Shown in pieces: positions 1 to 8,609 of a stretch of 64,000 nt of DNA. Position numbers and translations under genes: made by a program. The DNA is from Opitutaceae bacterium. GTDB taxonomy: Bacteria; Verrucomicrobiota; Verrucomicrobiia; Opitutales; Opitutaceae. Below the pieces are notes generated by a model. That model was not told where the DNA came from. It ran no database searches and saw only the letters and a program-made list of their open reading frames with translations. Position 1 is the first letter of the stretch. Each line of letters begins with the position of its first letter. The DNA is taken from contig JANQKV010000060.1 in assembly GCA_028280945.1 (NCBI GenBank), positions 160,993 through 224,992 on the forward strand, in the 5' to 3' direction.

Positions 1-91
1 CACCGAGGTGTTTGTCCTCCGGGCGCCGTGCGATCATCACCTTGCCCTGGTCGACAATCAGGGCACAGCAGACGGGAATAGGGTCCGACAT
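1..91 (-). CDS. MutT/Nudix-type hydrolase, N-terminal fragment
   Basis: Only the first 30 residues lie in the window; the gene runs off the left edge. Reading the minus strand from the ATG at 91-89 gives MSDPIPVCCALIVDQGKVMI followed by ARRPEDKHLG. This matches the first strand and loop of MutT-like 8-oxo-dGTP/nucleoside triphosphate pyrophosphohydrolases, where a hydrophobic strand, 'G-K-V-L-I-A-x-R-P' and a conserved 'K-x-L-x-G' precede the Nudix box. The Nudix box itself (GX5EX7REUXEEXGU) is outside the window. Family-level role: cleaning oxidised nucleotides from the pool. Divergent from the VWA lipoprotein gene, with about 120 bases between them in which I see no further gene. Confidence 0.72.
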   Translation of the reverse strand, partial: MSDPIPVCCALIVDQGKVMIARRPEDKHLG

Positions 92-212
92 CGACTTTAT
101 CGTAGGTCCAGGGAAGGGGGTGAGGAAAGTCTGGACATGTTTTTTGTAACTATCTTGCCGGTGCCGGGTTCTTGATGACTGTTGGCCCATCTAATGCTCA
201 CCCAATTCTAAC

Positions 213-1028
213 ATGCGCATCCTTCTCTTCCTCGCTTTCACCGCCGGCCTGTTCGGCTTTTCGGGATGTGAATCAAGCAATACGGGGTATCGCCCCCCGA
301 TTGCCGGATCGTTCGACGAGGAGGGATTCAAGGCGGTCGTGGACCGTGCGGCTTCAACGATGGGCGACGCCACCCCCACCCAGACCATCACTTCCCCGGA
401 AGCGATCATGCTGCCGGCGGGAGCCCAGCACCTCTACGTGGTGGTCGACACCTCCGGCAGCATGCGGGAAGGCCCGGATTACGTGCTCAAACCTCTCGTT
501 AACGACGTGATTTCCCGGGTGATCGAGGTGGCCAGCGACGTGGAGCGCGTGTGGTTTATCGATACTGATGGGCGCGCCTTGATCGGGGGCAAGGACGGAG
601 TGGCGAGTGGAGGTGGGGCGGCCCATGCCGCAGCCTTGGGAAAAATCAGTGAGGATCTGGTGTTCAGCGGGTCGGATCCGACTTTTGGAATTATTGCCGC
701 CCTGAGGGATCATCATGACCGCGCCGCCACTGGCCGCGGCCCCGTTGATATCGTGGTCATCAGCGACGAAGTTGTGGTGCACGATGTGATGCCGTTTGAA
801 CGGCTGATGAGCATTGGGGCTAACCCAGTTCCTGAATCAGGCCGCGACGATGCCCCAAGCTCCGGCTCGGCTGGCTTCGGGGCGCGGGTGCATTTCATTC
901 AGTTGCCGGTCGGCGCTGAAGAATCCGAAGCTTTGCTGACGGCGGAGGCGCTCAGCATCTATTCGGAAATCGTGTCCCATAAGTTTCACGGTTTCAGCTA
1001 CCGTGTGGCGGTTCCGGCGGAGCCGTGA
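213..1028 (+). CDS. von Willebrand factor A domain lipoprotein
   Basis: A 271-residue predicted lipoprotein. A short hydrophobic signal ends in a lipobox-like FSGC with the acylated cysteine at residue 19, so the mature protein should be anchored in a membrane and face the periplasm. From about residue 72 a VWA fold begins (hydrophobic strand, then the MIDAS motif DTSGSM, D79-S81-S83). A later 'SDPTFG' threonine and 'VISDE' aspartate fit the remaining metal-site positions. VWA domains bind metal and mediate protein-protein contact; the partner is unknown. It appears monocistronic: the next gene on the strand starts 115 bases later behind its own palindromic operator. The ATG at 213 gives the complete signal peptide. 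Confidence 0.72.
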   Translation: MRILLFLAFTAGLFGFSGCESSNTGYRPPIAGSFDEEGFKAVVDRAASTMGDATPTQTITSPEAIMLPAGAQHLYVVVDTSGSMREGPDYVLKPLVNDVISRVIEVASDVERVWFIDTDGRALIGGKDGVASGGGAAHAAALGKISEDLVFSGSDPTFGIIAALRDHHDRAATGRGPVDIVVISDEVVVHDVMPFERLMSIGANPVPESGRDDAPSSGSAGFGARVHFIQLPVGAEESEALLTAEALSIYSEIVSHKFHGFSYRVAVPAEP

Positions 1029-1089
1029 GCTGACTGCAGGTGAGGCGTCCTCGCCGGGGCGCCGGCTCCGCTTGCGGGTGGCAGGTATC

Positions 1090-1109
1090 AAGTAACCGCC
1101 CGGTTACTT
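1090..1109. promoter_or_regulatory. Perfect palindromic operator, site 1 of 3
   Basis: Two 9-base arms, AAGTAACCG and CGGTTACTT, are separated by CC. The dyad is perfect and ends 34 bases before the symporter ATG. The same palindrome recurs at 5531-5550 and 11045-11064. Position and symmetry fit a repressor site overlapping a promoter or 5' leader. The TetR-type regulator at 8610-9281 is the obvious candidate binder (inference). Confidence 0.7.
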
Positions 1110-1143
1110 TGCATTCCCCTCAAATGCCCTTTACCTGCCCCGC

Positions 1144-2913
1144 ATGCCCGAACTGAGCACCGTCAACGCCTTCGATTTCGGCATGATCCTGCTCTACTTC
1201 GGGATCGTCATCTGGGTGGGGATCTATTCGGCGAAAAGGAACAAGGGCACGGAGGACTTCTTCAAGGCCGGCGGGCAGGTGCCTTGGTTCATGGCCGGGG
1301 TGTCGAACTGGGTGTCGGGTTTTTCGGCCTTCATGTTTGTGGCTGCGGCGGGTTACACGTACAACAACGGCACCAGTGCGGCGCTGCTCTTCACGTCGGC
1401 CTTTTGGGCCTACCTGTTGGGCTACAAATACTTTGCACCGATGTGGCGGCGGGCCCGGATCGCGGCGCCGCTGCAGTTTTTGACCCGGCGCTATTCGCCG
1501 TCGACGACCTACTTTTTCACGGTTTTCTCGATTCCCATTCAGATCGTGGGTTTGGCGCAGGGGCTCTACATTCTGGCCATCTTTGTTTCCGCCGCCGTGG
1601 GGTTGGACACGGAAACCTTCAACGTGCTGGGCATCGAGCTGTCGGGCCTGCAGATGACCATGCTGGTGGTGGGAGTCGTCATGATTGTCTACTCGGTGAT
1701 CGGCGGCCTGTGGGGGGCGGTGTTGTCGGATGCCGTGCAGGGCGTGGTGATCCTGGTGGTGTCGGTTCTGATCCTGCCGATCTCGATGCACTATCTGGGC
1801 CGGGACGTGGGCGGTGGAATCCTCGCCGGAGTGGGGCGCATTTTTGATGAATTGCCCACGGAGTTGTTGATTCCCCACGGCGATCCCACGAACCCGTTCT
1901 TCCTGGGCTCCTACATCTTCATGATGATCCTCGGCTACAACGTCGCGTGGCACCTCGTGCAGCGCTACAACAGTGTGCCGACGGAGCGGGATGCGCGGAA
2001 GATGGCCATGCTGTGCGCGTGGCTCTCGCTCCTTGGTCCGCTGCTGTGGATTTTGCCGGTTATGGGCTCACGGGTGATCTTTCCGGATATCGCGGCATTG
2101 TGGCCCAACTTGGAAGAGCCGGCGGAAGCGTCCTTCGTGAGCCTGGCCATGCTGCTGTTGCCGCACGGGATGATCGGGTTTGTGGTGGCGGCAATCCTTT
2201 CCGCCACGTTGGGGCAGGCGAACGACGCCTTCAACTGGCTCTCCGCTTCGATCACCAAGGACGTTTACGTGCCCCTGCGGAAGCGGCTTGGATTTGCCGA
2301 CCCCTCCGATCATCACCAGATGCGCACCGCCCAATTCACCATGCTGGTGGTGGGCCTCACGAGTGTGGGTTTTGCCTTTTTCATCGCGACCCTGGGGGGA
2401 GCGTTTGAGTTCAACCTGCGCTATTTCTCGATGGTGACCGGTTCCATGCTGATGCCGGTATTCCTGGGATTGATTTACCGGAAGACACCCTGGTGGTCGG
2501 GCATCGCGTGTGTCATCGCGGGTGTCGCCACCACCTTTACGCTCTTCGGCTTGAGCCTGTTCCCGGACATGGTGTTTCCCCGCAATGTGATCGGCACGGC
2601 CGTGGCCTGTACCACCGTGTTTGTCATCTCAGCGTTCTTTTACCGCGAGGATGACCCCAAGAGCCAGGAGGCGCAGAGACTTGATCGCGACCTGCGCACT
2701 CCGGTGAAGGAAGAGTCGGGTGAAACCGATCCGGCCGCCATGCAAGTCTACGGCATGGTGGGCAATGTCTGCTGGCTGCTGAGTGTGGTGCTGCTGAGCG
2801 CAACCCTTTTGCCGACCACGGAAATCGCCCCGGCTTCGATCAACGCCTTGGGGGCCGCGATTCTGGCCCTGCTCGGCTGGTGGTTGCGCCGAATCGCGCG
2901 GGTGGAGAACTGA
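1144..2913 (+). CDS. Sodium:solute symporter (SSS/SLC5 family)
   Basis: A 589-residue polytopic membrane protein of the SSS family. It starts with a short periplasmic N-terminus and TM1 (ILLYFGIVIWVGIYSAKR). Then comes the family signature region: an acidic 'TEDFFKAGG' loop and 'WFMAGVSNWVSGFSAFMFVAAAG', where family members bind substrate and sodium. About 13-14 hydrophobic segments are visible, the last near the C-terminus (residues about 540-580). The family imports sugars, sugar acids, amino acids or similar solutes with Na+. The substrate cannot be read from sequence, but its place beside a heparinase-type lyase and a sugar isomerase suggests a carbohydrate or uronate. Site 1 of the shared palindrome lies directly upstream, so it is probably controlled with the DegT and MBL genes. 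Confidence 0.88.
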   Translation: MPELSTVNAFDFGMILLYFGIVIWVGIYSAKRNKGTEDFFKAGGQVPWFMAGVSNWVSGFSAFMFVAAAGYTYNNGTSAALLFTSAFWAYLLGYKYFAPMWRRARIAAPLQFLTRRYSPSTTYFFTVFSIPIQIVGLAQGLYILAIFVSAAVGLDTETFNVLGIELSGLQMTMLVVGVVMIVYSVIGGLWGAVLSDAVQGVVILVVSVLILPISMHYLGRDVGGGILAGVGRIFDELPTELLIPHGDPTNPFFLGSYIFMMILGYNVAWHLVQRYNSVPTERDARKMAMLCAWLSLLGPLLWILPVMGSRVIFPDIAALWPNLEEPAEASFVSLAMLLLPHGMIGFVVAAILSATLGQANDAFNWLSASITKDVYVPLRKRLGFADPSDHHQMRTAQFTMLVVGLTSVGFAFFIATLGGAFEFNLRYFSMVTGSMLMPVFLGLIYRKTPWWSGIACVIAGVATTFTLFGLSLFPDMVFPRNVIGTAVACTTVFVISAFFYREDDPKSQEAQRLDRDLRTPVKEESGETDPAAMQVYGMVGNVCWLLSVVLLSATLLPTTEIAPASINALGAAILALLGWWLRRIARVEN

Positions 2914-2933
2914 GAGGCAGTTGTGTAGGCTTG

Positions 2934-3007
2934 CCGCAGATTTCTCAGCATTACTCGGATTGGTTTTCTGAAAGCACTACGCTGGAGTGGTTCTGAGAAA
3001 TCTGCGG
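2934..3007. repeat. Inverted repeat between convergent genes
   Basis: Perfect 15-base arms CCGCAGATTTCTCAG (2934-2948) and CTGAGAAATCTGCGG (2993-3007) flank 44 bases. The stem can extend inward by about seven more pairs with two G:T wobbles. It lies between the stops of the symporter and the transglutaminase-like gene, so it would be a shared 3' structure. Neither side has a strong T-run, so a factor-independent terminator is possible but not clear. Confidence 0.55.
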
Positions 3008-3016
3008 TTAAAATAG

Positions 3017-4276
3017 TCAGACCGAGCCGCGTCGGAAGTAGTAGAAGCGCTGCTCGCGCCGGGCAAAGTGGGAGAGGTTGGGTCGGCGGGGGCTCTCCGC
3101 CCACGTTTCGGGTTTCACGTCACCGTTGGCGGGATCCACGGCTTCGAGCACCAGACCCTCATTGCGATGGGGCTGGTTCACCTGCAGGTGCAATTCAAAG
3201 TAGTTGAGGTATTCGCCGGCGGCATCCTTCACGCCAATGAGGCGCTGACTCGGGTCCATGTAATACCACTGTTTGGTCGAGTCATCGTAGATCTCGGCGA
3301 TGGTGTGCCCGCCGACCATCATGAATTCAAATTCCTTGCCCGGTCGCTGCGGGTCGGCGTTGCGGTAGGTATGGCGCATGCGCACGAGTCGACAGGGGAT
3401 ATTGAGGGCGTTGAACGCGAGACTGGTAATCTCGACCATGTTGGCACACCAGCACCGATCGAGGCCGTCCTGCAGACGCTCCAATTGGCGGAAAGGATGC
3501 ATGCCGTCCATGGCATCGGAAGGCGTGCCGCGGTAGGGTTCGAAGGTTTGGATGAGTTCGCGCATGATGGCGCGGGCCTGGGGAAAGGCGGACGACTGAC
3601 CCTCCATCAAGTGCCCCCACTGCTCGCGGGCATAAGCCCGATCCTCGTCGGTCGGATTCTCCATGATCCACTCGTCGATGTGGGAGTAAGCGAGCTTGAG
3701 ATTGGATTCCCGAAACCCGATGCGGGAGAACATGGTGCGACCGTTGGAGGCATCCTGCGCGTTGGAGACGTAAAGCAGTTTGAAGAAATACTCCGGCGAA
3801 CGGTCACCGGTTGTCGAAACGCCCGTGAAGCGCACGTCCGCGAACTGGGGAGTCACGCTAACCGTCTTGGGGAAGACGACCAAGAGGGCGTGGTCTTCGG
3901 CGGTGACTTCAATCGGTCCCTCGGTAGTAAAGTCGATCGCTTGGAGGTCGAAGTCGTCGGTCGTAAAGATGAACCGCAGCCCCACCCCCTCATCGAGTTG
4001 TTCGATGTCGGCGAGGGCGATGGTTTCGGCCGTGGGGTAGAACTCCCAATAGTCGCGGTTACAGGCCACGGGGATAAGTGTGTCGCCGGGCAGACCGATA
4101 TTCTGCAGCGACACATCGGGCATCTGTTCGGTGGGCACAAACTTGGTGTCGGAAGGCATCTTCACGTGCGCGGCAAGCGGCGTGATGACAAGTGGCGTGG
4201 CGGCAAGAAACTTGAGCATGTCCCTTCGGGAAAGACGGGTGCCAGTGGGTCGGGGAGAAGAGGATGATGAGTTCAT
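3017..4276 (-). CDS. Exported transglutaminase-like domain protein
   Basis: A 419-residue protein with a Tat-like signal (SRRDMLKFLAATPLVITPLAA, residues about 16-36). The C-terminal half carries a transglutaminase/protease-like core: C277 in 'CWCANMVEITSLAFNALNIP', H324 in 'GGHTIAEIYDD' and D341 in 'YYMDPSQR', the expected Cys-His-Asp order. The N-terminal 180 residues are a beta-rich region I do not recognise. Such domains act as cysteine peptidases, amidases or transglutaminases; the substrate is unknown. Its ATG overlaps the stop of the upstream DegT-type gene by four bases (ATGA), so the two are almost certainly co-translated, and the operator at 5531-5550 would control both. A transglutaminase fold paired with a DegT-type PLP enzyme is not a pairing whose joint function I know. 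Confidence 0.75.
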   Translation of the reverse strand: MNSSSSSPRPTGTRLSRRDMLKFLAATPLVITPLAAHVKMPSDTKFVPTEQMPDVSLQNIGLPGDTLIPVACNRDYWEFYPTAETIALADIEQLDEGVGLRFIFTTDDFDLQAIDFTTEGPIEVTAEDHALLVVFPKTVSVTPQFADVRFTGVSTTGDRSPEYFFKLLYVSNAQDASNGRTMFSRIGFRESNLKLAYSHIDEWIMENPTDEDRAYAREQWGHLMEGQSSAFPQARAIMRELIQTFEPYRGTPSDAMDGMHPFRQLERLQDGLDRCWCANMVEITSLAFNALNIPCRLVRMRHTYRNADPQRPGKEFEFMMVGGHTIAEIYDDSTKQWYYMDPSQRLIGVKDAAGEYLNYFELHLQVNQPHRNEGLVLEAVDPANGDVKPETWAESPRRPNLSHFARREQRFYYFRRGSV

Positions 4277-5484
4277 GATGAAAAACGTTGGGCGACGGTG
4301 CGGATGGCGAGGGCGACTTTGTCGATGTAGGTATCGGTCATCGCCTCATTGAAAGGGAGTTGGACGCAGTCATTGAGAAATTTCTCCGACTCCGGGCAGA
4401 CCACCTGAGTGTAGTCCATCTCGGTTAGTCCCATGTCACGCACGGGCCAGGTGCCCGCATAGAAGTTGTGGGTTTGAAACAGGTCGTAGCGGTAGACCGG
4501 ATCCGGGAGGTAGGTGTTGGCGTTGACTCCCTCTGCCACGAGGGCGGCGGCGAACTCGTCCTGCGAACAAGACAGCGAGGGGAGATCGAGGCGGAAGATG
4601 TAGTTGTAGAACGTGGGTGTGTCTTGGTTGCGAATCGACGGCGGCAGGACGCCGGGCACATCAGCGAGGGCGGCGCTGAGCTGTCGGCCCCGGGCTGTGC
4701 GCGGTTGAACGATGGCATCGTGCTTGCCCATTTGGGCGGCGCATACCGCAGAGAGCGGTTCACTCATGCGGTAGTTGTAGGCCAGCTCATCGGGATTCCG
4801 AATGCCGGTGATGCGGTTGTAGCATTTGTCGCCCCATTTGCCGAGGTGCAGGCCGATGTCGTCGTCGTTGGTGCCCACCATGCCGCCATCGCCGCAGGAC
4901 AGGTGTTTGTAGTCGTTGAAGGACCAGCAGGCCAGATCGCCGACCGTGCCGACATAGCGATCCTCGAACTTCGTGCCCCAGGCTTGCGCGCAGTCCTCGA
5001 TGAGCACCAGGTCATGTTCGTCGGCGATGGTGCGGTAGGCGTCCAGTTCCACCGGATTCCCCGTAAGGTGGACGGCGAGGATGGCCTTGGTCCGCGGGGT
5101 GATGGCGGCCTCGATGAGTTCGGGCGGTGCGTTGTAAGTGCGCGGGTCGATATCGACAAAGACCGGCACAAGCAGCTGATGCAGGATGCCAATCGCCGAT
5201 CCCATGTCGGTGACGGCGGGGACCAGGACCTCGGCACCGGGTTTGAACTTTGATGCCGCGATGGCGAGATGCACCGAGGCTGTGCCGGAGGAGCAGGGGA
5301 ACAGATGCTTCAGCGGATAGAATTCCCGAAAGGCAGCCAACAGCGCCTCGGTCTGGGGACCTTTCCAATAAAACAGGGAGGACTGCTGCATGGCCGCCGT
5401 CAGTCGTTCGACCTCGGGTTGCCCCCAGCGCTGGGGCAGCGGAAATGGCTCATCGACGATGGGGGAAGAAGTCGGGGCGCTCAT
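4273..5484 (-). CDS. DegT/DnrJ/EryC1/StrS-type PLP-dependent aminotransferase
   Basis: About 403 residues, cytoplasmic, with no signal. Family features: the N-terminal 'CSSGTASVHLAIAA' phosphate-binding region, 'PAVTDMGSAIGI', the 'LIEDCAQAWG' cofactor-binding Asp region, and 'SFNDYKHLSCGDGG' with the Schiff-base lysine at about K193. The family transfers amino groups to keto-sugars on nucleotides (or acts as a sugar dehydratase) in antibiotic and surface-glycan synthesis. Here no nucleotide-sugar genes are adjacent; the neighbours look catabolic, so the substrate is open. I chose the ATG at 5484 over a GTG one codon earlier. The shared palindrome lies 46 bases upstream. The gene is divergent from the heparinase-type gene and overlaps the transglutaminase-like gene. 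Confidence 0.84.
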   Translation of the reverse strand: MSAPTSSPIVDEPFPLPQRWGQPEVERLTAAMQQSSLFYWKGPQTEALLAAFREFYPLKHLFPCSSGTASVHLAIAASKFKPGAEVLVPAVTDMGSAIGILHQLLVPVFVDIDPRTYNAPPELIEAAITPRTKAILAVHLTGNPVELDAYRTIADEHDLVLIEDCAQAWGTKFEDRYVGTVGDLACWSFNDYKHLSCGDGGMVGTNDDDIGLHLGKWGDKCYNRITGIRNPDELAYNYRMSEPLSAVCAAQMGKHDAIVQPRTARGRQLSAALADVPGVLPPSIRNQDTPTFYNYIFRLDLPSLSCSQDEFAAALVAEGVNANTYLPDPVYRYDLFQTHNFYAGTWPVRDMGLTEMDYTQVVCPESEKFLNDCVQLPFNEAMTDTYIDKVALAIRTVAQRFSS

Positions 5485-5530
5485 CACGAGGGACGTAGGT
5501 TGAACAGGGTGGCGGTCGGTCGCGAGGGCA

Positions 5531-5550
5531 AAGTAACCGATCAGTTACTC
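5531..5550. promoter_or_regulatory. Palindromic operator, site 2 of 3
   Basis: AAGTAACCG, spacer AT, then CAGTTACTC: seven of nine bases match the perfect arm. It lies in the divergent gap, 46 bases from the DegT start and about 100 bases from the heparinase-type start, so it could affect one or both directions. By its distance it resembles sites 1 and 3, which are also close to a start codon. Confidence 0.66.
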
Positions 5551-5651
5551 TTGCGCCAGCGGCGGGTTGCGGATTGTTTTCTGGCCCCGCCGGTTTTGCT
5601 CCCAGGAGCCGGATTTTGTTCTGAAATTTCATCCCTTCTGCTTTCCCCATC

Positions 5652-7745
5652 ATGCCCCATTTTTACTCCCGTCGCGAGATTCTGAAACTGTTTGGCGCCA
5701 CGCCGATGATGGCAGCGGCAGGCAGTGCCGCGGCATCGCAACGTTGGTGGGGTGAAAGCCTGAAGACAGGCAAGGGTCCCAAGTTGTTTTTCACGGCGGC
5801 GGAGTTGCCGGGAATGCGGGACCGTTGGATGAACCATCCGAGATTCGTGGGGTTGCGTGAGGGGCTGATGCGGATCGACCGGGACGAGGAGCGCCGGTTT
5901 CTCCGCCATGAAATCAACTACACGGATCCGTTACGCGATATTGTGCGGGCAGGTGACCGGGCGGAATTCATGTCATGGATTTACCTGATGACGGGGGACG
6001 AGGACGCGGCGGCTTTGGCGGTTGAGTGTGTCCGTGCCATCATGAAGTTTCCGGTCTGGGATTTCTTCCTCGAGGGAGGTGAGAAAGTCGTGGGGGTGCA
6101 ACGGGCGCCCAGCACCACAATCGCCGTCTCCTGCGCCATCGACTACCTTGGCGATTACCTCGATGACGATGAGCGCCAGGATTGGTTGAAAGCCTTGGCG
6201 GAAAGGGGCTGCGAGCCGTGCTTTACCGGACTGCACAATGTGCGCTATCCGCGAGAGTATCGCGGCTGGGACGTGAACCCGGCGACACCCGTCGGCGCGG
6301 AGCGATTGAAATTCCCGAACGACAGCTGGCGGCGACCGGAGATCACCCAGGAAACAAATCTGCGAGCTAAACCTGCCGGCGCATTGGCGGTAGGCCTGTC
6401 GGCCATCGCTCTCTACGGAAAGGACCATTCTTCGATCGATCGCTGGCTCGAGATGGCGGTTTCGCACCTCAAAGCCTTTGAACAAATCTACCTGCCCGAC
6501 GGGGGTTACGGTGAAGGGGTGCACTACGCGGATTACACTTCGCGCAGCATTATCGTCGGATTACAGGCGTTGAACACGAGCGGAGTTCTACGGCTCGATC
6601 TCGACATAGATTGGCCGGGCAACGTGGAGTCCTACCTCGAGCTGTCGATGGCCACCGACGAGAATCCCTACGAGGTGATCAACATTGGGGACAACGGCCG
6701 ACCACGTGATATGCTCAATAACGACTACAAGACCGGGCGTTTCGAATTGCGCACGGCGGTGCCCTGCTGGGTGGCTCGAAAATTCCGCGATGGCCGGGCT
6801 CAGTGGTTTGGCGAGAACCTGGGCGCACTCGATACTATCTGGTCGTTCATTTACTACGACGATACCGTGAAGCCGATTCCGCCGAAGGCTGAGGCCAAGG
6901 CATGGTATTCCGATCTGGCCTGGATCGTGGCCCGCACCGGTTACGAAGCCAGGGATCTCGTGGTCAGTCTGCGCAGCGGCAATGGCTACAATCACGAACA
7001 CGCCGATCGCAACAGTCTCATCGTAAAAGCGTTTGGCGAGCAGCTGGTCGCCGATCCGATCCGCCCGCCCTACAATTTCCACGATCCCTCTTGGATCATG
7101 CGAGAGTCAGCCGGTCACAGTGCGGTATTGGTCGACGGCGAGGGCCACCTCTACAACAACGGCGTCGAAGGCACCAACTCCACGATTTGCCAGGCCCGGA
7201 TCGCGGACAAGGGATCGGGCCCCGGATACGATTGGTGGACCAGCGACGCCACCCAGGCGTATCGAGTAAAGAACTACAATACTCGGGCCGTGGTGCGCTC
7301 CGTCGTGGTATTCTATGATCTCCCGGCGGTGGTGGTGGTCGACCGGATGACCAAATATCGCGAGGCCTCACCGTTTGAGGCGCGCTATTTCGGCTATAAC
7401 TGGGATGGCAACGTGAAGCTGTCGGCGAACGACCGGGAATTTACCATTACGCGGCCGGGAGCTTCGGCGCACGCCAAGATGTTCTGCCGGCACGATCATG
7501 AATTGGTGGTCGAGCATCTGCCCATCCCGGAGGAAGTTGCCCGGCAGCATCCGTTCATTGCGATGCGGTCGGAGCCGAGCATGGCGACTACGTTTGTGAC
7601 GGCCATCAGTTTGGCGCCAACCGGAGGCAGCCATGCGCCGATCTCGATCAATGCCAACGGCGACAGGATCGACGTGCGGTTAGGCGGAGCTCGTTGCCGT
7701 GTTGTGGATGAAGGCGACCGCCCGTCCATCAGCGCTTCTACTTAA
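5652..7745 (+). CDS. Heparinase II/III-family polysaccharide lyase
   Basis: A 697-residue exported protein. A Tat-like signal (SRREILKLFGATPMMAAAGSAAA) leads into an alpha/alpha-toroid region (residues about 40-390, with 'YLPDGGYGEGVHYADYTSR' near residue 280). After that comes the beta-sandwich heparinase II/III domain, marked by 'SGNGYNHEHADRNSLIVKAFG' near residue 445, where the histidine and neighbouring residues bind metal or substrate in the family. These enzymes eliminate uronic acid linkages in glycosaminoglycans, alginate or similar polyanions; the exact substrate is not readable. It is the first of two genes, with the sugar isomerase nine bases downstream, and is divergent from the DegT gene across operator site 2. 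A role in feeding unsaturated sugars into the cluster is inferred. Confidence 0.78.
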   Translation: MPHFYSRREILKLFGATPMMAAAGSAAASQRWWGESLKTGKGPKLFFTAAELPGMRDRWMNHPRFVGLREGLMRIDRDEERRFLRHEINYTDPLRDIVRAGDRAEFMSWIYLMTGDEDAAALAVECVRAIMKFPVWDFFLEGGEKVVGVQRAPSTTIAVSCAIDYLGDYLDDDERQDWLKALAERGCEPCFTGLHNVRYPREYRGWDVNPATPVGAERLKFPNDSWRRPEITQETNLRAKPAGALAVGLSAIALYGKDHSSIDRWLEMAVSHLKAFEQIYLPDGGYGEGVHYADYTSRSIIVGLQALNTSGVLRLDLDIDWPGNVESYLELSMATDENPYEVINIGDNGRPRDMLNNDYKTGRFELRTAVPCWVARKFRDGRAQWFGENLGALDTIWSFIYYDDTVKPIPPKAEAKAWYSDLAWIVARTGYEARDLVVSLRSGNGYNHEHADRNSLIVKAFGEQLVADPIRPPYNFHDPSWIMRESAGHSAVLVDGEGHLYNNGVEGTNSTICQARIADKGSGPGYDWWTSDATQAYRVKNYNTRAVVRSVVVFYDLPAVVVVDRMTKYREASPFEARYFGYNWDGNVKLSANDREFTITRPGASAHAKMFCRHDHELVVEHLPIPEEVARQHPFIAMRSEPSMATTFVTAISLAPTGGSHAPISINANGDRIDVRLGGARCRVVDEGDRPSISAST

Positions 7746-7754
7746 AATCGAACC

Positions 7755-8555
7755 ATGATGCGTCGCGCGTTTTCCACCTTGGGGTGCGAGGAGTTCCACT
7801 GGGACGAAGTGATGTCGTTGGCCCGGCGGCACGAAATCACGGCGTTGGAATTACGTGCCTTGGGCGGATCGATCGACCTGGCCGGTTATCTGGACGAGCG
7901 ATTTGGCGCCCCGGAAACCTGGGCTCGGGAAGTTCGGAAAGCAGGAGTGGAAATTGTCGCGATGGACGCGTCGTGCCGTCTTTTTGCCAACGACCCGGAA
8001 AGTGAAATTGAACTCATGGCCCTGGCACCGTGGGCCGATGCGGTGGACTGCCACTACATTCGGGTTTTTGATGGAGGCGAGCGGTTGGACAACCCCACCT
8101 TGGTGCTCGGGGCCACGCGCTGGGCATGGTGGCGGCAGCAGCGGAAGCTGCACGATTGGTCGGTTGACTTGTTGGTGGAAACCCACGACGCACTGACTTC
8201 GGCGGCAGCGGTGCAGACATTTCAAGAGGCTATCCCCGAGCCGCCTGATTTGTTGTGGGACACCTTTCTCACGTGGGCCAAAGGCGGCGAGACCCCTGCG
8301 GTAACGTGGTCACAGATCAAAGACTCCGTGCGCCACATCCATGTGAAGGACGGCGTGATGGGAGGCCGGGAGGGCCGGGCGTTCACGCTGGGGCTGCCGG
8401 GCAAGGGCGAGTTCCCCATGGCGTCGCTGATGGCGTGTCTGCAGGCCGATGGCTACACCGGTGCGGTCAGCCTGGAGTGGGCCCGCAAGTGGCATCCCTA
8501 TCTGCCGTCCTTGGAGGAAGCCCTGGAGATGGCGGCCGCCCAGGCTTGGTGGTGA
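7755..8555 (+). CDS. Sugar phosphate isomerase/epimerase (xylose isomerase-like TIM barrel)
   Basis: About 266 residues with the AP-endonuclease-2/xylose-isomerase-like barrel. Likely metal ligands appear in order: E in 'LLVETHD', D in 'LLWDTFL', H in 'HIHVKDG' and the terminal E in 'VSLEWARKW'. The family isomerises or epimerises ketoses, inosose and related compounds, or cleaves keto-glycosides. It has no signal, so it should act in the cytoplasm. It starts nine bases after the heparinase-type gene and is probably in its operon, which suggests it handles a monosaccharide released by that lyase. The ATG at 7755 is followed directly by a second ATG; either could be used. The next gene converges on it from the minus strand. 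Confidence 0.78.
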   Translation: MMRRAFSTLGCEEFHWDEVMSLARRHEITALELRALGGSIDLAGYLDERFGAPETWAREVRKAGVEIVAMDASCRLFANDPESEIELMALAPWADAVDCHYIRVFDGGERLDNPTLVLGATRWAWWRQQRKLHDWSVDLLVETHDALTSAAAVQTFQEAIPEPPDLLWDTFLTWAKGGETPAVTWSQIKDSVRHIHVKDGVMGGREGRAFTLGLPGKGEFPMASLMACLQADGYTGAVSLEWARKWHPYLPSLEEALEMAAAQAWW

Positions 8556-8609
8556 GACATCCCGCCAGGGAGAAAGAGAACGATAACGAGAAAGATGTGC
8601 CTCCGCCGC

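Noticed and set aside
3068..4267. Open frame of 399 codons on the plus strand
   Set aside because: Antisense to the transglutaminase-like gene, which has a signal peptide and a Cys-His-Asp triad; no motif on the plus-strand reading.
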